From assembly GCA_002405525.1 (NCBI GenBank), contig DHLY01000152.1, forward strand, positions 15,598 to 35,062: a stretch of 19,465 nt of DNA. The letters run 5' to 3'. Under the pieces are notes generated by a model. That model was given only the letters and a program-made list of their open reading frames with translations. It did no database searches and was not told where the DNA came from. Both the position numbers and the translations under genes were made by a program. Positions within the stretch are counted from its first letter, which is position 1, and every line of letters begins with the position of its first letter. The stretch is from Proteobacteria bacterium UBA4656 (GTDB taxonomy: Bacteria > Pseudomonadota > Gammaproteobacteria > Xanthomonadales > Ahniellaceae). This document shows positions 1 through 7,495 of the stretch, in pieces.

Positions 1-39
1 GCTCGCTCCCACAGTCGCGAGGCGACTCCGTACTGTGGG
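1..39. repeat. REP-like hairpin at window edge
   Basis: CCCACAGT (8-15) pairs perfectly with ACTGTGGG (32-39). A competing inner hairpin is AGTCGC (13-18) with GCGACT (22-27). On the minus strand the stretch 12-1 reads TGTGGGAGCGA, the head typical of xanthomonad/pseudomonad REP repeats and also seen at 18020-18097. It lies 41 bp past the stop of the lipoprotein gene, so it could also act as a transcription terminator or mRNA stabiliser for the mrcB operon. There is no U-tract. The copy is cut by the window edge. Confidence 0.55.
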
Positions 40-79
40 CCCTATACCCTGAGCCCTGTACCCTCCCCGCCGTGGCCCG

Positions 80-589
80 TCAAAACCGCGTCGGCCGCGC
101 CTCCACGCAGTCCTCCACCTGCATGCGCGCCTGCGCCGCACCCATCGCGTCGCCGCGCTCGATGCGCGAGGCGAACGCGGTGTAGCGGCTGCGCAGGCAG
201 AGCGCGCCGACGCGCGGACCCAGTTCGGCGCTGCGCGCGGCCATCGCCTCGGCTTCCTCCCAGCGGCGCTGGGCCAGCAGCGACTCGGCCAGCGACTGCC
301 ACAGCGCGGGATCGCCGGCGTCGAGGGCCAGAGCCTCGCGCAGGACGGCCTCGGCCTCGGCCGGACGGTTGGTGCGCAGCGCATCGTCGGCGCGCCGGCG
401 CAGGTCGTCGACCGCCGGATCGGGCAGCGGAACGACGTCCACTGCCGAGTCCGCGCGCGCCGCCTCGGCGGCGATCTCGGCCAGCCAGTCGCGCTCCACG
501 CGCGGCGGCGGCACGGGCTTGTCCTCGCGCGCCGCGCAGGCGGCGAGCAGCCCAGCCAGCGCAAAGGCGCCGAAGGTCCTGATGTTCAT
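80..589 (-). CDS. lpoP: TPR lipoprotein, probable PBP1b activator LpoP
   Basis: A 169-residue lipoprotein. The N-terminus has a short hydrophobic signal ending in a lipobox, LAAC at residues 15-18, so Cys18 would be acylated and the protein anchored, probably in the outer membrane. A proline-rich linker (about 23-60) is followed by two TPR-like helical pairs (about 62-128), with the typical AEAEAVLREALALD and WEEAEAMAARSAEL patterns. C131 and C161 could form a periplasmic disulfide. The ATG overlaps the stop of the upstream PBP1b gene (ATGA, 4 bp), implying translational coupling. In Pseudomonas aeruginosa the TPR lipoprotein LpoP is encoded next to ponB and activates PBP1b in place of E. coli LpoB; the same position, domain and lipid anchor here support that role. 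That it activates this PBP1b is inference. A generic TPR lipoprotein is the alternative. Confidence 0.75.
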   Translation of the reverse strand: MNIRTFGAFALAGLLAACAAREDKPVPPPRVERDWLAEIAAEAARADSAVDVVPLPDPAVDDLRRRADDALRTNRPAEAEAVLREALALDAGDPALWQSLAESLLAQRRWEEAEAMAARSAELGPRVGALCLRSRYTAFASRIERGDAMGAAQARMQVEDCVEARPTRF

Positions 590-2934
590 CGTCCTCCGAA
601 CCAGTCAAGGAGACTGCGCCGGCGACGCGGTTCCTCGTCCTCGCGCGCGTCGCTCTCGCGTCCGAACCACTCGCCGACGCCACAGCCACCATAGGCCATC
701 GGCTCGTAGCCGCGGATGAAGGGCAACTGCCGCGCACCGGTGCATCCCGGGTCGGTCGCCGCCTGCGCCTGCGGGTCGACCCAGGCCAGCATCGGGTCGG
801 CGCTGAAGTCCGGGCGCAGGGGGTCGGTCGGCAGCCCGGCCATCAACGCGGCCCAGATCCGCATCGCGCCGGTGGCCCCATAGAGGCCGGTTTCGCGGTT
901 GTCGTCGCGCCCGACCCAGACCACCGCCAGGTGGCGGCCGGTGTAGCCGGCGAACCAGGAGTCGCGCTGGTCGTTGCTGGTGCCGGTCTTGCCGGCAGCG
1001 TCGAGGCCGCCGAGGCCGAGCCCGACCAGCGCGGATGCGGTGCCACGCCGCGCCGCCTCCTGCAGCGCGAAGGTGACCAGCCGGGCTGCCTCGACGAGGT
1101 CGCCCGCCGCAGGTTGCTGCACGTAGCGGGTCAGCGGGCGACCGTCGGCGTCGAGCACTGCCTCCAGCGCGAACAGCGGGGTGGGATGGCCGTCGGCCGC
1201 GAGATACTGATAAGCCTGTGCGACCTGGAACGGCGAAAGCTCCACCGCGCCGAGCAGCAGCGAGGGCAGCGGCGCGGCGTCGAGCCCCGGGATCAGCGCT
1301 TCCAGCACCCGCGCCACCTTCGCGACCTCAAGTTCCAGACCGAGGTGGACAGTGGCGAGGTTGTACGAACGCGCCAGTGCGTCGACCAGCGGCACGTCAC
1401 CATGCTCGAGACCGTCATTGTTGGCCGGCGTCCACATCCGGCCGTTGGGCTGGCGCAGCGCCACCGCGCGGTCCGGCAGCGCGCTCATCAGGGACCAGCG
1501 CTCCGGCTGGGCCAGCGCGACCAAGTAGACGAAGGGCTTGACCAGGGAACCGATCGGCCGCGCGGCGGCGAGCGCGCGATTGAAGCCCGGCTGCCCCGGA
1601 TCGCGCCCGCCCACCACCGCCTGCACCGCGCCGCTTCGCGCATCGGTCACGACCAACGCTGCCTGCAGCCCCTCCCCTCGCCTGCCGAGCGCCTTCAGGC
1701 GCTGGTCGACGGCGGCCTCGGCCAGTTGCTGGCTGGACGGGGCGAGCGTGGTCAGCACCGACAGCCCGCGCGCCGCGAGCACGCTGTCGGGGAAGTCGCG
1801 CGCCAGTTGCGCGCGCACCAGTTCGAGGAACGCCGGATAGCGGTTGCGCGGCAGCGCGCCGGCGGCGGTCACGCCGAGCGGCGCCCGCGCGGCAACGGCG
1901 CGGTCGATTTCGCTGATCAATCCGGTGGCCACCATCGCATCCAGCACCACCCCGCGGCGCGCCATCGCGCGCTCCGGGTAGCGCCGCGGGTCGTGTACCG
2001 AGGGCCCTTGGATCAAGCCCACCAGCAGGGCCACATCGTGGATCGCGAGGTCGGAGAGATCGCGGCCGAACCAGAACTCCGCGCCCGCCGCCATGCCGTG
2101 GATGGCCTGGCCGCCCTGCTGGCCGAGATAGACCTCGTTGAGGTAGGCCTCGAGGATGCGCTGTTTCGGATAGCGCGCCTCGATCAGCACCGCCAGCGCC
2201 GCCTCGTTGGCCTTGCGCGCCAGCGTGACCGAGCGATCGAGGAAAATGTTGCGCACCAGCTGCTGGGTGAGCGTGGAACCGCCCTGCACCACCTCGCCGG
2301 CCCGCAGGTTGGCGATCGCGGCGCGCAGGATGGCGCCGAAGTCGATGCCGATGTGGTGCTTGAAGTCGCGGTCCTCGACCGCCTGCAGAGTCGCCACCAG
2401 CAGCGGATTGACCTCCGCCGCCGGCACGAAGCGGCGCTCGACCTGGCGCGGACCGTACAGGGTGGCGATGCGCGCCGGGTCGAGAAAGGCCCCGGCAGCC
2501 GGCGCGCCGGTGTCGGCGTCGCTCACTGCGCGGATCCGCCCCCCGGCCAGCGCGACCACCAGCCGCCGTGCCGGCACCGCGCCCTGCGCGCCGCGGAAGC
2601 CGCGTGTTGCGATCTCGAAGCGCACGCCGTCGCGGCGGTAGGTGCCGGGCGCCGACGGCGGCGTGTCGACGGCGCGGTAGCGCGAGGCGGCGAGTTCCAG
2701 CAGCAGGGCTTCGGCGGCCAGCGCATCCCCGGCGCGCAGCGGCAGCGGACGTGCGTACACTCGACTGGGTTGGTCGAAGGCGTAGTCGGAAAAGCGCTCC
2801 CGCACCATGCGGTCGAGGTGCAGCGCGTAGGGCACGCCGAAGCCGACGACCGCGCCGACGCCCAACCACGCCGGCGCGCGCAGCAGGCGCCAGGCGGCGC
2901 GCAGGAAGGCGGCGGTCGGGACGGTGTGGCTCAA
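586..2934 (-). CDS. mrcB: Penicillin-binding protein 1B (bifunctional class A PBP)
   Basis: A bifunctional peptidoglycan synthase of 782 residues from the chosen TTG start. A single TM segment (about 21-40) anchors it with a short cytoplasmic tail. A UB2H-like region follows (about 55-150). The GT51 transglycosylase domain has VEDRDF with catalytic Glu187 and the QGGSTLTQQ motif at 217-225. The transpeptidase domain has SLVK (Ser463 nucleophile, Lys466), SYN (523-525) and KTGT (649-652). Length and motif order match E. coli PBP1b (844 aa). The TTG is chosen because the next in-frame Met (residue 43) falls after the TM helix and because a -10 element lies 34 bp upstream. The reading frame stays open far upstream, but that part is antisense to the glycosyltransferase gene and is not coding. 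C731 and C751 lie near the C-terminus and may form a disulfide. It is cotranscribed with the downstream lipoprotein gene (4-bp overlap). Confidence 0.95.
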   Translation of the reverse strand: MSHTVPTAAFLRAAWRLLRAPAWLGVGAVVGFGVPYALHLDRMVRERFSDYAFDQPSRVYARPLPLRAGDALAAEALLLELAASRYRAVDTPPSAPGTYRRDGVRFEIATRGFRGAQGAVPARRLVVALAGGRIRAVSDADTGAPAAGAFLDPARIATLYGPRQVERRFVPAAEVNPLLVATLQAVEDRDFKHHIGIDFGAILRAAIANLRAGEVVQGGSTLTQQLVRNIFLDRSVTLARKANEAALAVLIEARYPKQRILEAYLNEVYLGQQGGQAIHGMAAGAEFWFGRDLSDLAIHDVALLVGLIQGPSVHDPRRYPERAMARRGVVLDAMVATGLISEIDRAVAARAPLGVTAAGALPRNRYPAFLELVRAQLARDFPDSVLAARGLSVLTTLAPSSQQLAEAAVDQRLKALGRRGEGLQAALVVTDARSGAVQAVVGGRDPGQPGFNRALAAARPIGSLVKPFVYLVALAQPERWSLMSALPDRAVALRQPNGRMWTPANNDGLEHGDVPLVDALARSYNLATVHLGLELEVAKVARVLEALIPGLDAAPLPSLLLGAVELSPFQVAQAYQYLAADGHPTPLFALEAVLDADGRPLTRYVQQPAAGDLVEAARLVTFALQEAARRGTASALVGLGLGGLDAAGKTGTSNDQRDSWFAGYTGRHLAVVWVGRDDNRETGLYGATGAMRIWAALMAGLPTDPLRPDFSADPMLAWVDPQAQAATDPGCTGARQLPFIRGYEPMAYGGCGVGEWFGRESDAREDEEPRRRRSLLDWFGGR

Positions 2935-2967
2935 CGGTGGGACGGAGCGAATCCGGGTGAGGACGGC

Positions 2968-2973
2968 AGTGTA
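2968..2973 (-). promoter_or_regulatory. -10 element of mrcB operon
   Basis: The minus strand reads TACACT. This would start the transcript near 2961, giving a leader of about 27 nt to the TTG start. I see no good -35 at 16-18 bp. It shares a 158-bp divergent intergenic region with the glycosyltransferase promoter. Confidence 0.45.
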
Positions 2974-3026
2974 GTCGAGCGCCGCTGAACCGCGGATGGC
3001 GGACCGCGGGCAACGGCGGCGGCGCC

Positions 3027-3055
3027 GTGACAGGCCCGGCCGGCCCCGCGATAAT
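3027..3055 (+). promoter_or_regulatory. Sigma70-type promoter of the glycosyltransferase gene
   Basis: The -35 is GTGACA (3027-3032, 5 of 6 matches to TTGACA), the spacer is 17 bp, and the -10 is GATAAT (3050-3055, 5 of 6). The predicted start of transcription is near 3062, 31 nt before the TTG start codon. The GTG at 3027, which would otherwise open the reading frame, is part of the -35 box and so cannot be the start. The -10 sits inside a small palindrome, CGCGA-TAA-TCGCG. Confidence 0.7.
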
Positions 3056-3092
3056 CGCGCATCCTCCCGGGCCCTGCCCTCCGGAATCGCCG

Positions 3093-6000
3093 TTGCCCGC
3101 GCCCTTTCCCGCCTCGCTGCGCATCGTGCTCCACGGCGATGGCGACCCGGCCGCCGCCTGGCGCGCCCGACTCGCCAGCGTGCCGGCCGGCGCGTGGATC
3201 GACCGCCGCGGCAGCGACGCGCCGGATGCGCTGCGCGCCGCCGCGCGCGACGCCCCGGGTTGCGATCTGGTCCTGCTGAACGCGGCGGCACGCCTGCCCC
3301 CGTTCGCGCTGGAGCGCCTGCTGCGCGCTGCCGAGGCGAGCGTGGCGGACGTGGTCTCGCCCCTCGGAGAGGGCGTCCGCGGCCTCTCGCCGCTGCCCGA
3401 AGGGGCGCACTGGCCGGCGATCGACCCGGACGCGGTCGATCGCGGCGTTGCCCTGTTCGCGCCGCGCCGCATGGCGTCCACCGCGCACTGGCTGCCGGCA
3501 CTGAGCCTGTGGCGGCGGCCGGCGCTGGCCGCGCTGGCGGACCCCGCCGCCGTCCGCGGCGACACGCTGCCGGAGGGCTGCACCGGCGCGGTCTGCGACC
3601 ATCTGTTCGTGGCCGTGGGAGACGGGCCGCTGGACGGCCCGTCGTCGCCGGACGACCTGCGCCGGCCGCCGCCGGCACATCCGCTCGACCTGCTGCGCGA
3701 ACGCTTCCGCGCGGTCGGCGGCGACGCGCCGGCGCGCCCGGGACTGGACGGCCGGCCGGTGGTGCTGCACGTGGTCCACGGATGGGGCGGAGGCGTCGAG
3801 GCCTGGGTGCGCGATGTCGCGCGCGCCGACGCCGGTCGCTGCCACCTCGCGCTGGTCGCCCACGGCGACACCGCGCGCGGCCGCCACGGCGAACGGCTGT
3901 CGCTGCGTCTGCCCGCCGCCGACGCCGGGGCGCTGCGCGAATGGCCGCTGGCCGCGCCGATTGCATCCACCGACGTGCAATCGGCCGAGTACCGCGCGAT
4001 CGTCGCCGAAGTGATGCGCGACTTCGCGGTCGACGCGGTGGTGGTTTCGTCGCTGATCGGACACGCGCTGGATGCGCTGGCCACCGGATTGCCCACGGTG
4101 GCGGTCTGCCACGACCGCTATCCGGCGTGGCCGCTCCTGCACGACGACTTCGACGACCCGGCACGGCGCTACGACCGCGACGATCTCGCCGCTGCACTGG
4201 CGCGCGCCGACGACCTGCCGTTCGCCGCGCGCGACCCTGCCGCATGGCTGGCGCTGCGCGAGCACTGGCTGGCCGCGCTGCACGCCGCCCGCGCGACCCT
4301 CGTGGCCCCGGGCGCGGCGTTGCGCGCCAGTCTGCTACGCATCGAACCGCGGCTGGAGGCACTTGCGTGGAAGGTGATCCCGCATGGCCTGCCGCCGTTC
4401 CGCGCGCCGCCGCGCGCCTGGGCGCCGCCGCCACGCACCCGCCCGAGGGCACTGGTGCTGGGCCGGATCAACGGCGCCAAGGGCGAACGACTGCTGGCGG
4501 CGATCCTGCCCGCCGCTGCCGCGCACGCGGACCTGCACCTGCTCGGCTGCGGCAAGGCCGGCGAGCGCTTCTTCGGCGTGTCCGGCGTGTCGATCGAACT
4601 CGACTACGATCGCGACGCATTGCCGGCGGCGATCGCGCGCATCGCACCGGACTTCGCACTGCTGCCCTCCACGGTGGCCGAGACGTTCTCCTATACGCTC
4701 AGCGAACTTTGGGCGCTGGGCGTGCCGCCGCTCGCCTGTGCCACCGGCGCCTTCGCCGAACGTATCGCGCACGGGGTGGACGGCTGGCTGGTCGCACCCG
4801 CGCCCGCGGCGGTGCTGGAAGGCATCGCCACCCTGTCCGGCGACCCCGCACTGCGCACGCGCCTGCGCGAGGGCGCGGCGCGACGCCCGGCGCGCGACGC
4901 CGCGGCGATGGCCCGCGACCATGCAGCCCTGCTGACGCTGCCCGACCACGACGGGCCGCGCGCTCGACCTGCGCCGATCGAACCGTCGACGCTGGCCGCG
5001 GCGCAGGCGGCGCTGGCTGCGGCGCGCGCGGCGCGCACGCTGGACCGCGCGCAGCGCAAGAGCGTCGAACAGCAGCGCGAACTCGCGCGCCGCGCCGATT
5101 GGGCTCTGCGCGAGCAAGCGCTGGCCGCCGAGCGCACGCGCTGGGCGGAGTCGCTGGAGGCGGACGTCCTGCGCCAGCGCGAACACAACGCCGCCACCGA
5201 GGCACGCCTGACCGAAACCCGCGAACTGCTGCTGCAGCTACGGGAGGAGTTCGACGAACGCTCGCGCTGGGCGCTGCGGCTCGACGCCGAACTCACGACG
5301 ATGCGCCGCAGCCTGTCGTGGCGGCTGACGCGGCCGCTGCGCGCCCTGGGGCGCGCGCTGCGCGCCACGCGGGCGGCGACGTCGTTCCGCAGCCGCCAGA
5401 CCGCGGGACTGGCGTCGCGCGCGCTGCAGTCGCTGCGCAGCCGCGGACTCGCCGGCACCCTGGCCCGCGCGCGCGACTGGTTGGGCGCGCGCGGCGAAGC
5501 GACGGCCCCGCCGGAGCCGCCGGCGATCCCGGCGCCGGACCAGCCGTTCGCCCCCTTCGCCGTGCCCTGCGCGGACGCACCGGTGGTGTCGATCGTGATC
5601 CCGGTCTACAACCACTTCCGCCACACGCTGACCTGCCTGCGCTCGCTGGCCGCGAACCCGGGCACCGTGCCGTTCGAGGCGATCGTGGTCGATGACGGGT
5701 CGGCCGACGAGACGCCGCAACGCCTGGCGGATATCGCCGGCATCCGCGTGCATTGCAACCCGGCCAACCTCGGTTTCATCGGCGCCTGCAACGCGGGCGC
5801 CGCGCTCGCCCGGGGCGAATACTTGCTTTTCCTCAACAACGACACCGCGGTGACCGAAGGCTGGCTGGAGGCCCTGGTCGACACCTTCGTGCAGCGCGCT
5901 GACTGCGGGCTGGCGGGCGCCAAGCTGGTCTATCCCGACGGGCGCCTGCAGGAGGCCGGCGGGATCGTGTTCCGCGACGGCTCGGGCTGGAACTACGGTC

Positions 6001-7463
6001 GCTTCGGCGACCCGCGCGACTGCGCGCACGCCTACCTGCGCGAGGTCGACTACTGCTCGGGAGCGGCGATCCTGCTGCGCCGCGGACTGTTCGAGCGCCT
6101 CGGCGGCTTCGACGCCCACTACGCACCGGCCTACTACGAGGACACCGACCTCGCGTTCAAGGTGCGCGCTGCGGGGCTGAAGGTTTACTACCAGCCGGCG
6201 GCCGCCGTGGTGCACTTCGAGGGCGTAACCTCGGGCACCGACACCGGCAGCGGCACCAAGCGATTCCAGGTGGTGAACCAGGCCAAGTTCGTCGAGCGAT
6301 GGAAGGACGCGCTGGCCCGCCAGCCCGCGCCAGGCACGCCGATTGCCATCGCGCGCGAGCACCGCGCGAAGGGCCGGGTGCTGATCGTCGACGCGTGCGT
6401 GCCCACGCCTGACCAGGATTCGGGCTCGGTGCGAATGGTGAACCTGATGCGCGTGCTCGGCGACCTCGGCTGGAAGGTGTGCTTCATGGCCGAGAACCGC
6501 CTGGCCCTGCCCGGCTACACCGAGCCGCTGCAGCAGATGGGCGTGGAGATGCTGCACGCGCCGTGGGTGGCCGACGCGCCGGCCTGGTTCCGCGAACACG
6601 GCCCGCACCTCGACGCGGTGATCCTGTCGCGGCACTACGTCGCATCCGCCTTTCTGCCGCTGGTCCGCGAGCACGCGCGCCGCGCGCGGGTGGTGTTCGA
6701 CACCGTGGACCTGCACTATCTGCGCGAGCAGCGCGCGGCGGAGCTGGAAGGCAGCGCCGCGCTCGCCGCGCGCGCGCGCGCCACCCGCGAGGCCGAACAG
6801 CGCCTGGTGCGGGAATGCGATGTCACCTTGGTGGTGAGCCCCGTGGAACAGGAACTGCTCGCGCGCGAGGCACCCGGCGCGCGCATCGAAGTGCTGTCCA
6901 ACGTGCACGAGGTCAACGGCCTGCGCGCGCCTTTCGAGTCGCGCCGCGACCTGTGGTTCGTCGGCGGTTTCCAGCACCCGCCGAACGTGGACGCGGTGCG
7001 CTGGTTCCTGGCCGAGGTCTGGCCACGCGCCGAGTCGGCTCTGCCCGGGGCACGCTTCCATGTGGTGGGAAGCCGCATGCCGGACGAGCTGCGCGCGCTG
7101 GCCGACGCGCGCGTGGAGGTGCACGGCTTCGTCGAGGACCTCGGCCGCTTCCTCGATGGCTGCCGACTGTCGGTCGCCCCGCTGCGCTACGGCGCCGGCG
7201 TGAAGGGCAAGGTCAACATGGCGATGGCCCACGGACAGCCGGTGGTGGCCACGCCGATGGCGGTCGAGGGCATGCACGTCGTCGCCGGCGAGGACGTGCT
7301 GGTGGAATCAGACCCCGCCGCCTTCGCCGACGCCATCGTGCGCGCCTACAGCGACGAGGCGCTGTGGCAACGCCTGTCGCGCAACGGGCTGGCCAACGTC
7401 GAGCGGCACTTTTCCTTCGATGCCGCGCGGCAGGCGCTGGCGCGCATCCTGCCCGAGCGCTGA
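3093..7463 (+). CDS. Giant three-module glycosyltransferase (GT4 - coiled coil - GT2 - GT4)
   Basis: A 1456-residue protein with no signal peptide or TM segment, so probably cytosolic or membrane-peripheral. Residues 1-220 are an unassigned, perhaps degenerate, glycosyltransferase-like domain. Residues 222-625 look like a GT-B/GT4 transferase (HVVHGWGGGVEAW, then a C-terminal Rossmann half with VLGRINGAKGE and STVAETFSYTLSE). Residues 630-745 are an Ala/Glu/Arg-rich coiled coil ending in SLSWRLTRPLR, a motif I associate with polysaccharide transferases. Residues 830-1050 are a GT2/GT-A domain with IVIPVYN, DDGS (867-870), the NND metal-binding motif (915-917) and ED (1016-1017). Residues 1096-1456 form a second GT4 domain (WFVGGFQHPPNVDAV, GAGVKGKVNMAMAHGQPVVAT). 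It probably extends a lipopolysaccharide, exopolysaccharide or protein glycan with nucleotide-sugar donors; donor and acceptor cannot be told. The start is TTG 3093 because the promoter overlaps the earlier GTG; GTG 3126 is an alternative. No other sugar genes lie nearby. Confidence 0.88.
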   Translation: MPAPFPASLRIVLHGDGDPAAAWRARLASVPAGAWIDRRGSDAPDALRAAARDAPGCDLVLLNAAARLPPFALERLLRAAEASVADVVSPLGEGVRGLSPLPEGAHWPAIDPDAVDRGVALFAPRRMASTAHWLPALSLWRRPALAALADPAAVRGDTLPEGCTGAVCDHLFVAVGDGPLDGPSSPDDLRRPPPAHPLDLLRERFRAVGGDAPARPGLDGRPVVLHVVHGWGGGVEAWVRDVARADAGRCHLALVAHGDTARGRHGERLSLRLPAADAGALREWPLAAPIASTDVQSAEYRAIVAEVMRDFAVDAVVVSSLIGHALDALATGLPTVAVCHDRYPAWPLLHDDFDDPARRYDRDDLAAALARADDLPFAARDPAAWLALREHWLAALHAARATLVAPGAALRASLLRIEPRLEALAWKVIPHGLPPFRAPPRAWAPPPRTRPRALVLGRINGAKGERLLAAILPAAAAHADLHLLGCGKAGERFFGVSGVSIELDYDRDALPAAIARIAPDFALLPSTVAETFSYTLSELWALGVPPLACATGAFAERIAHGVDGWLVAPAPAAVLEGIATLSGDPALRTRLREGAARRPARDAAAMARDHAALLTLPDHDGPRARPAPIEPSTLAAAQAALAAARAARTLDRAQRKSVEQQRELARRADWALREQALAAERTRWAESLEADVLRQREHNAATEARLTETRELLLQLREEFDERSRWALRLDAELTTMRRSLSWRLTRPLRALGRALRATRAATSFRSRQTAGLASRALQSLRSRGLAGTLARARDWLGARGEATAPPEPPAIPAPDQPFAPFAVPCADAPVVSIVIPVYNHFRHTLTCLRSLAANPGTVPFEAIVVDDGSADETPQRLADIAGIRVHCNPANLGFIGACNAGAALARGEYLLFLNNDTAVTEGWLEALVDTFVQRADCGLAGAKLVYPDGRLQEAGGIVFRDGSGWNYGRFGDPRDCAHAYLREVDYCSGAAILLRRGLFERLGGFDAHYAPAYYEDTDLAFKVRAAGLKVYYQPAAAVVHFEGVTSGTDTGSGTKRFQVVNQAKFVERWKDALARQPAPGTPIAIAREHRAKGRVLIVDACVPTPDQDSGSVRMVNLMRVLGDLGWKVCFMAENRLALPGYTEPLQQMGVEMLHAPWVADAPAWFREHGPHLDAVILSRHYVASAFLPLVREHARRARVVFDTVDLHYLREQRAAELEGSAALAARARATREAEQRLVRECDVTLVVSPVEQELLAREAPGARIEVLSNVHEVNGLRAPFESRRDLWFVGGFQHPPNVDAVRWFLAEVWPRAESALPGARFHVVGSRMPDELRALADARVEVHGFVEDLGRFLDGCRLSVAPLRYGAGVKGKVNMAMAHGQPVVATPMAVEGMHVVAGEDVLVESDPAAFADAIVRAYSDEALWQRLSRNGLANVERHFSFDAARQALARILPER

Positions 7464-7465
7464 CG

Positions 7466-7488
7466 GAACCGGGCCCTGACCCCGGTTC
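7466..7488. other. Perfect 8-bp hairpin between glycosyltransferase gene and hrpA
   Basis: GAACCGGG (7466-7473) and CCCGGTTC (7481-7488) with a 7-nt loop, 2 nt after the upstream stop. It has no U-tract, so it is either a weak terminator, an mRNA-end stabiliser or a repeat relic. Confidence 0.5.
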
Positions 7489-7495
7489 TATCCGC

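Noticed and set aside
931-2988. Long plus-strand frame opposite mrcB
   Set aside because: Shadow: His/Arg/Gln-rich translation with no motif, entirely antisense to PBP1b.
2935-4452. Upstream extension of the PBP1b frame on the minus strand (about 500 codons)
   Set aside because: Arg/Pro/Ala-rich antisense of the glycosyltransferase gene, no domain; the recognisable protein begins just before the TM helix at TTG 2934.
6479-7495. Open frame preceding hrpA in the same frame
   Set aside because: Lies inside the second GT4 domain in another frame; low-complexity Arg/Ala translation.
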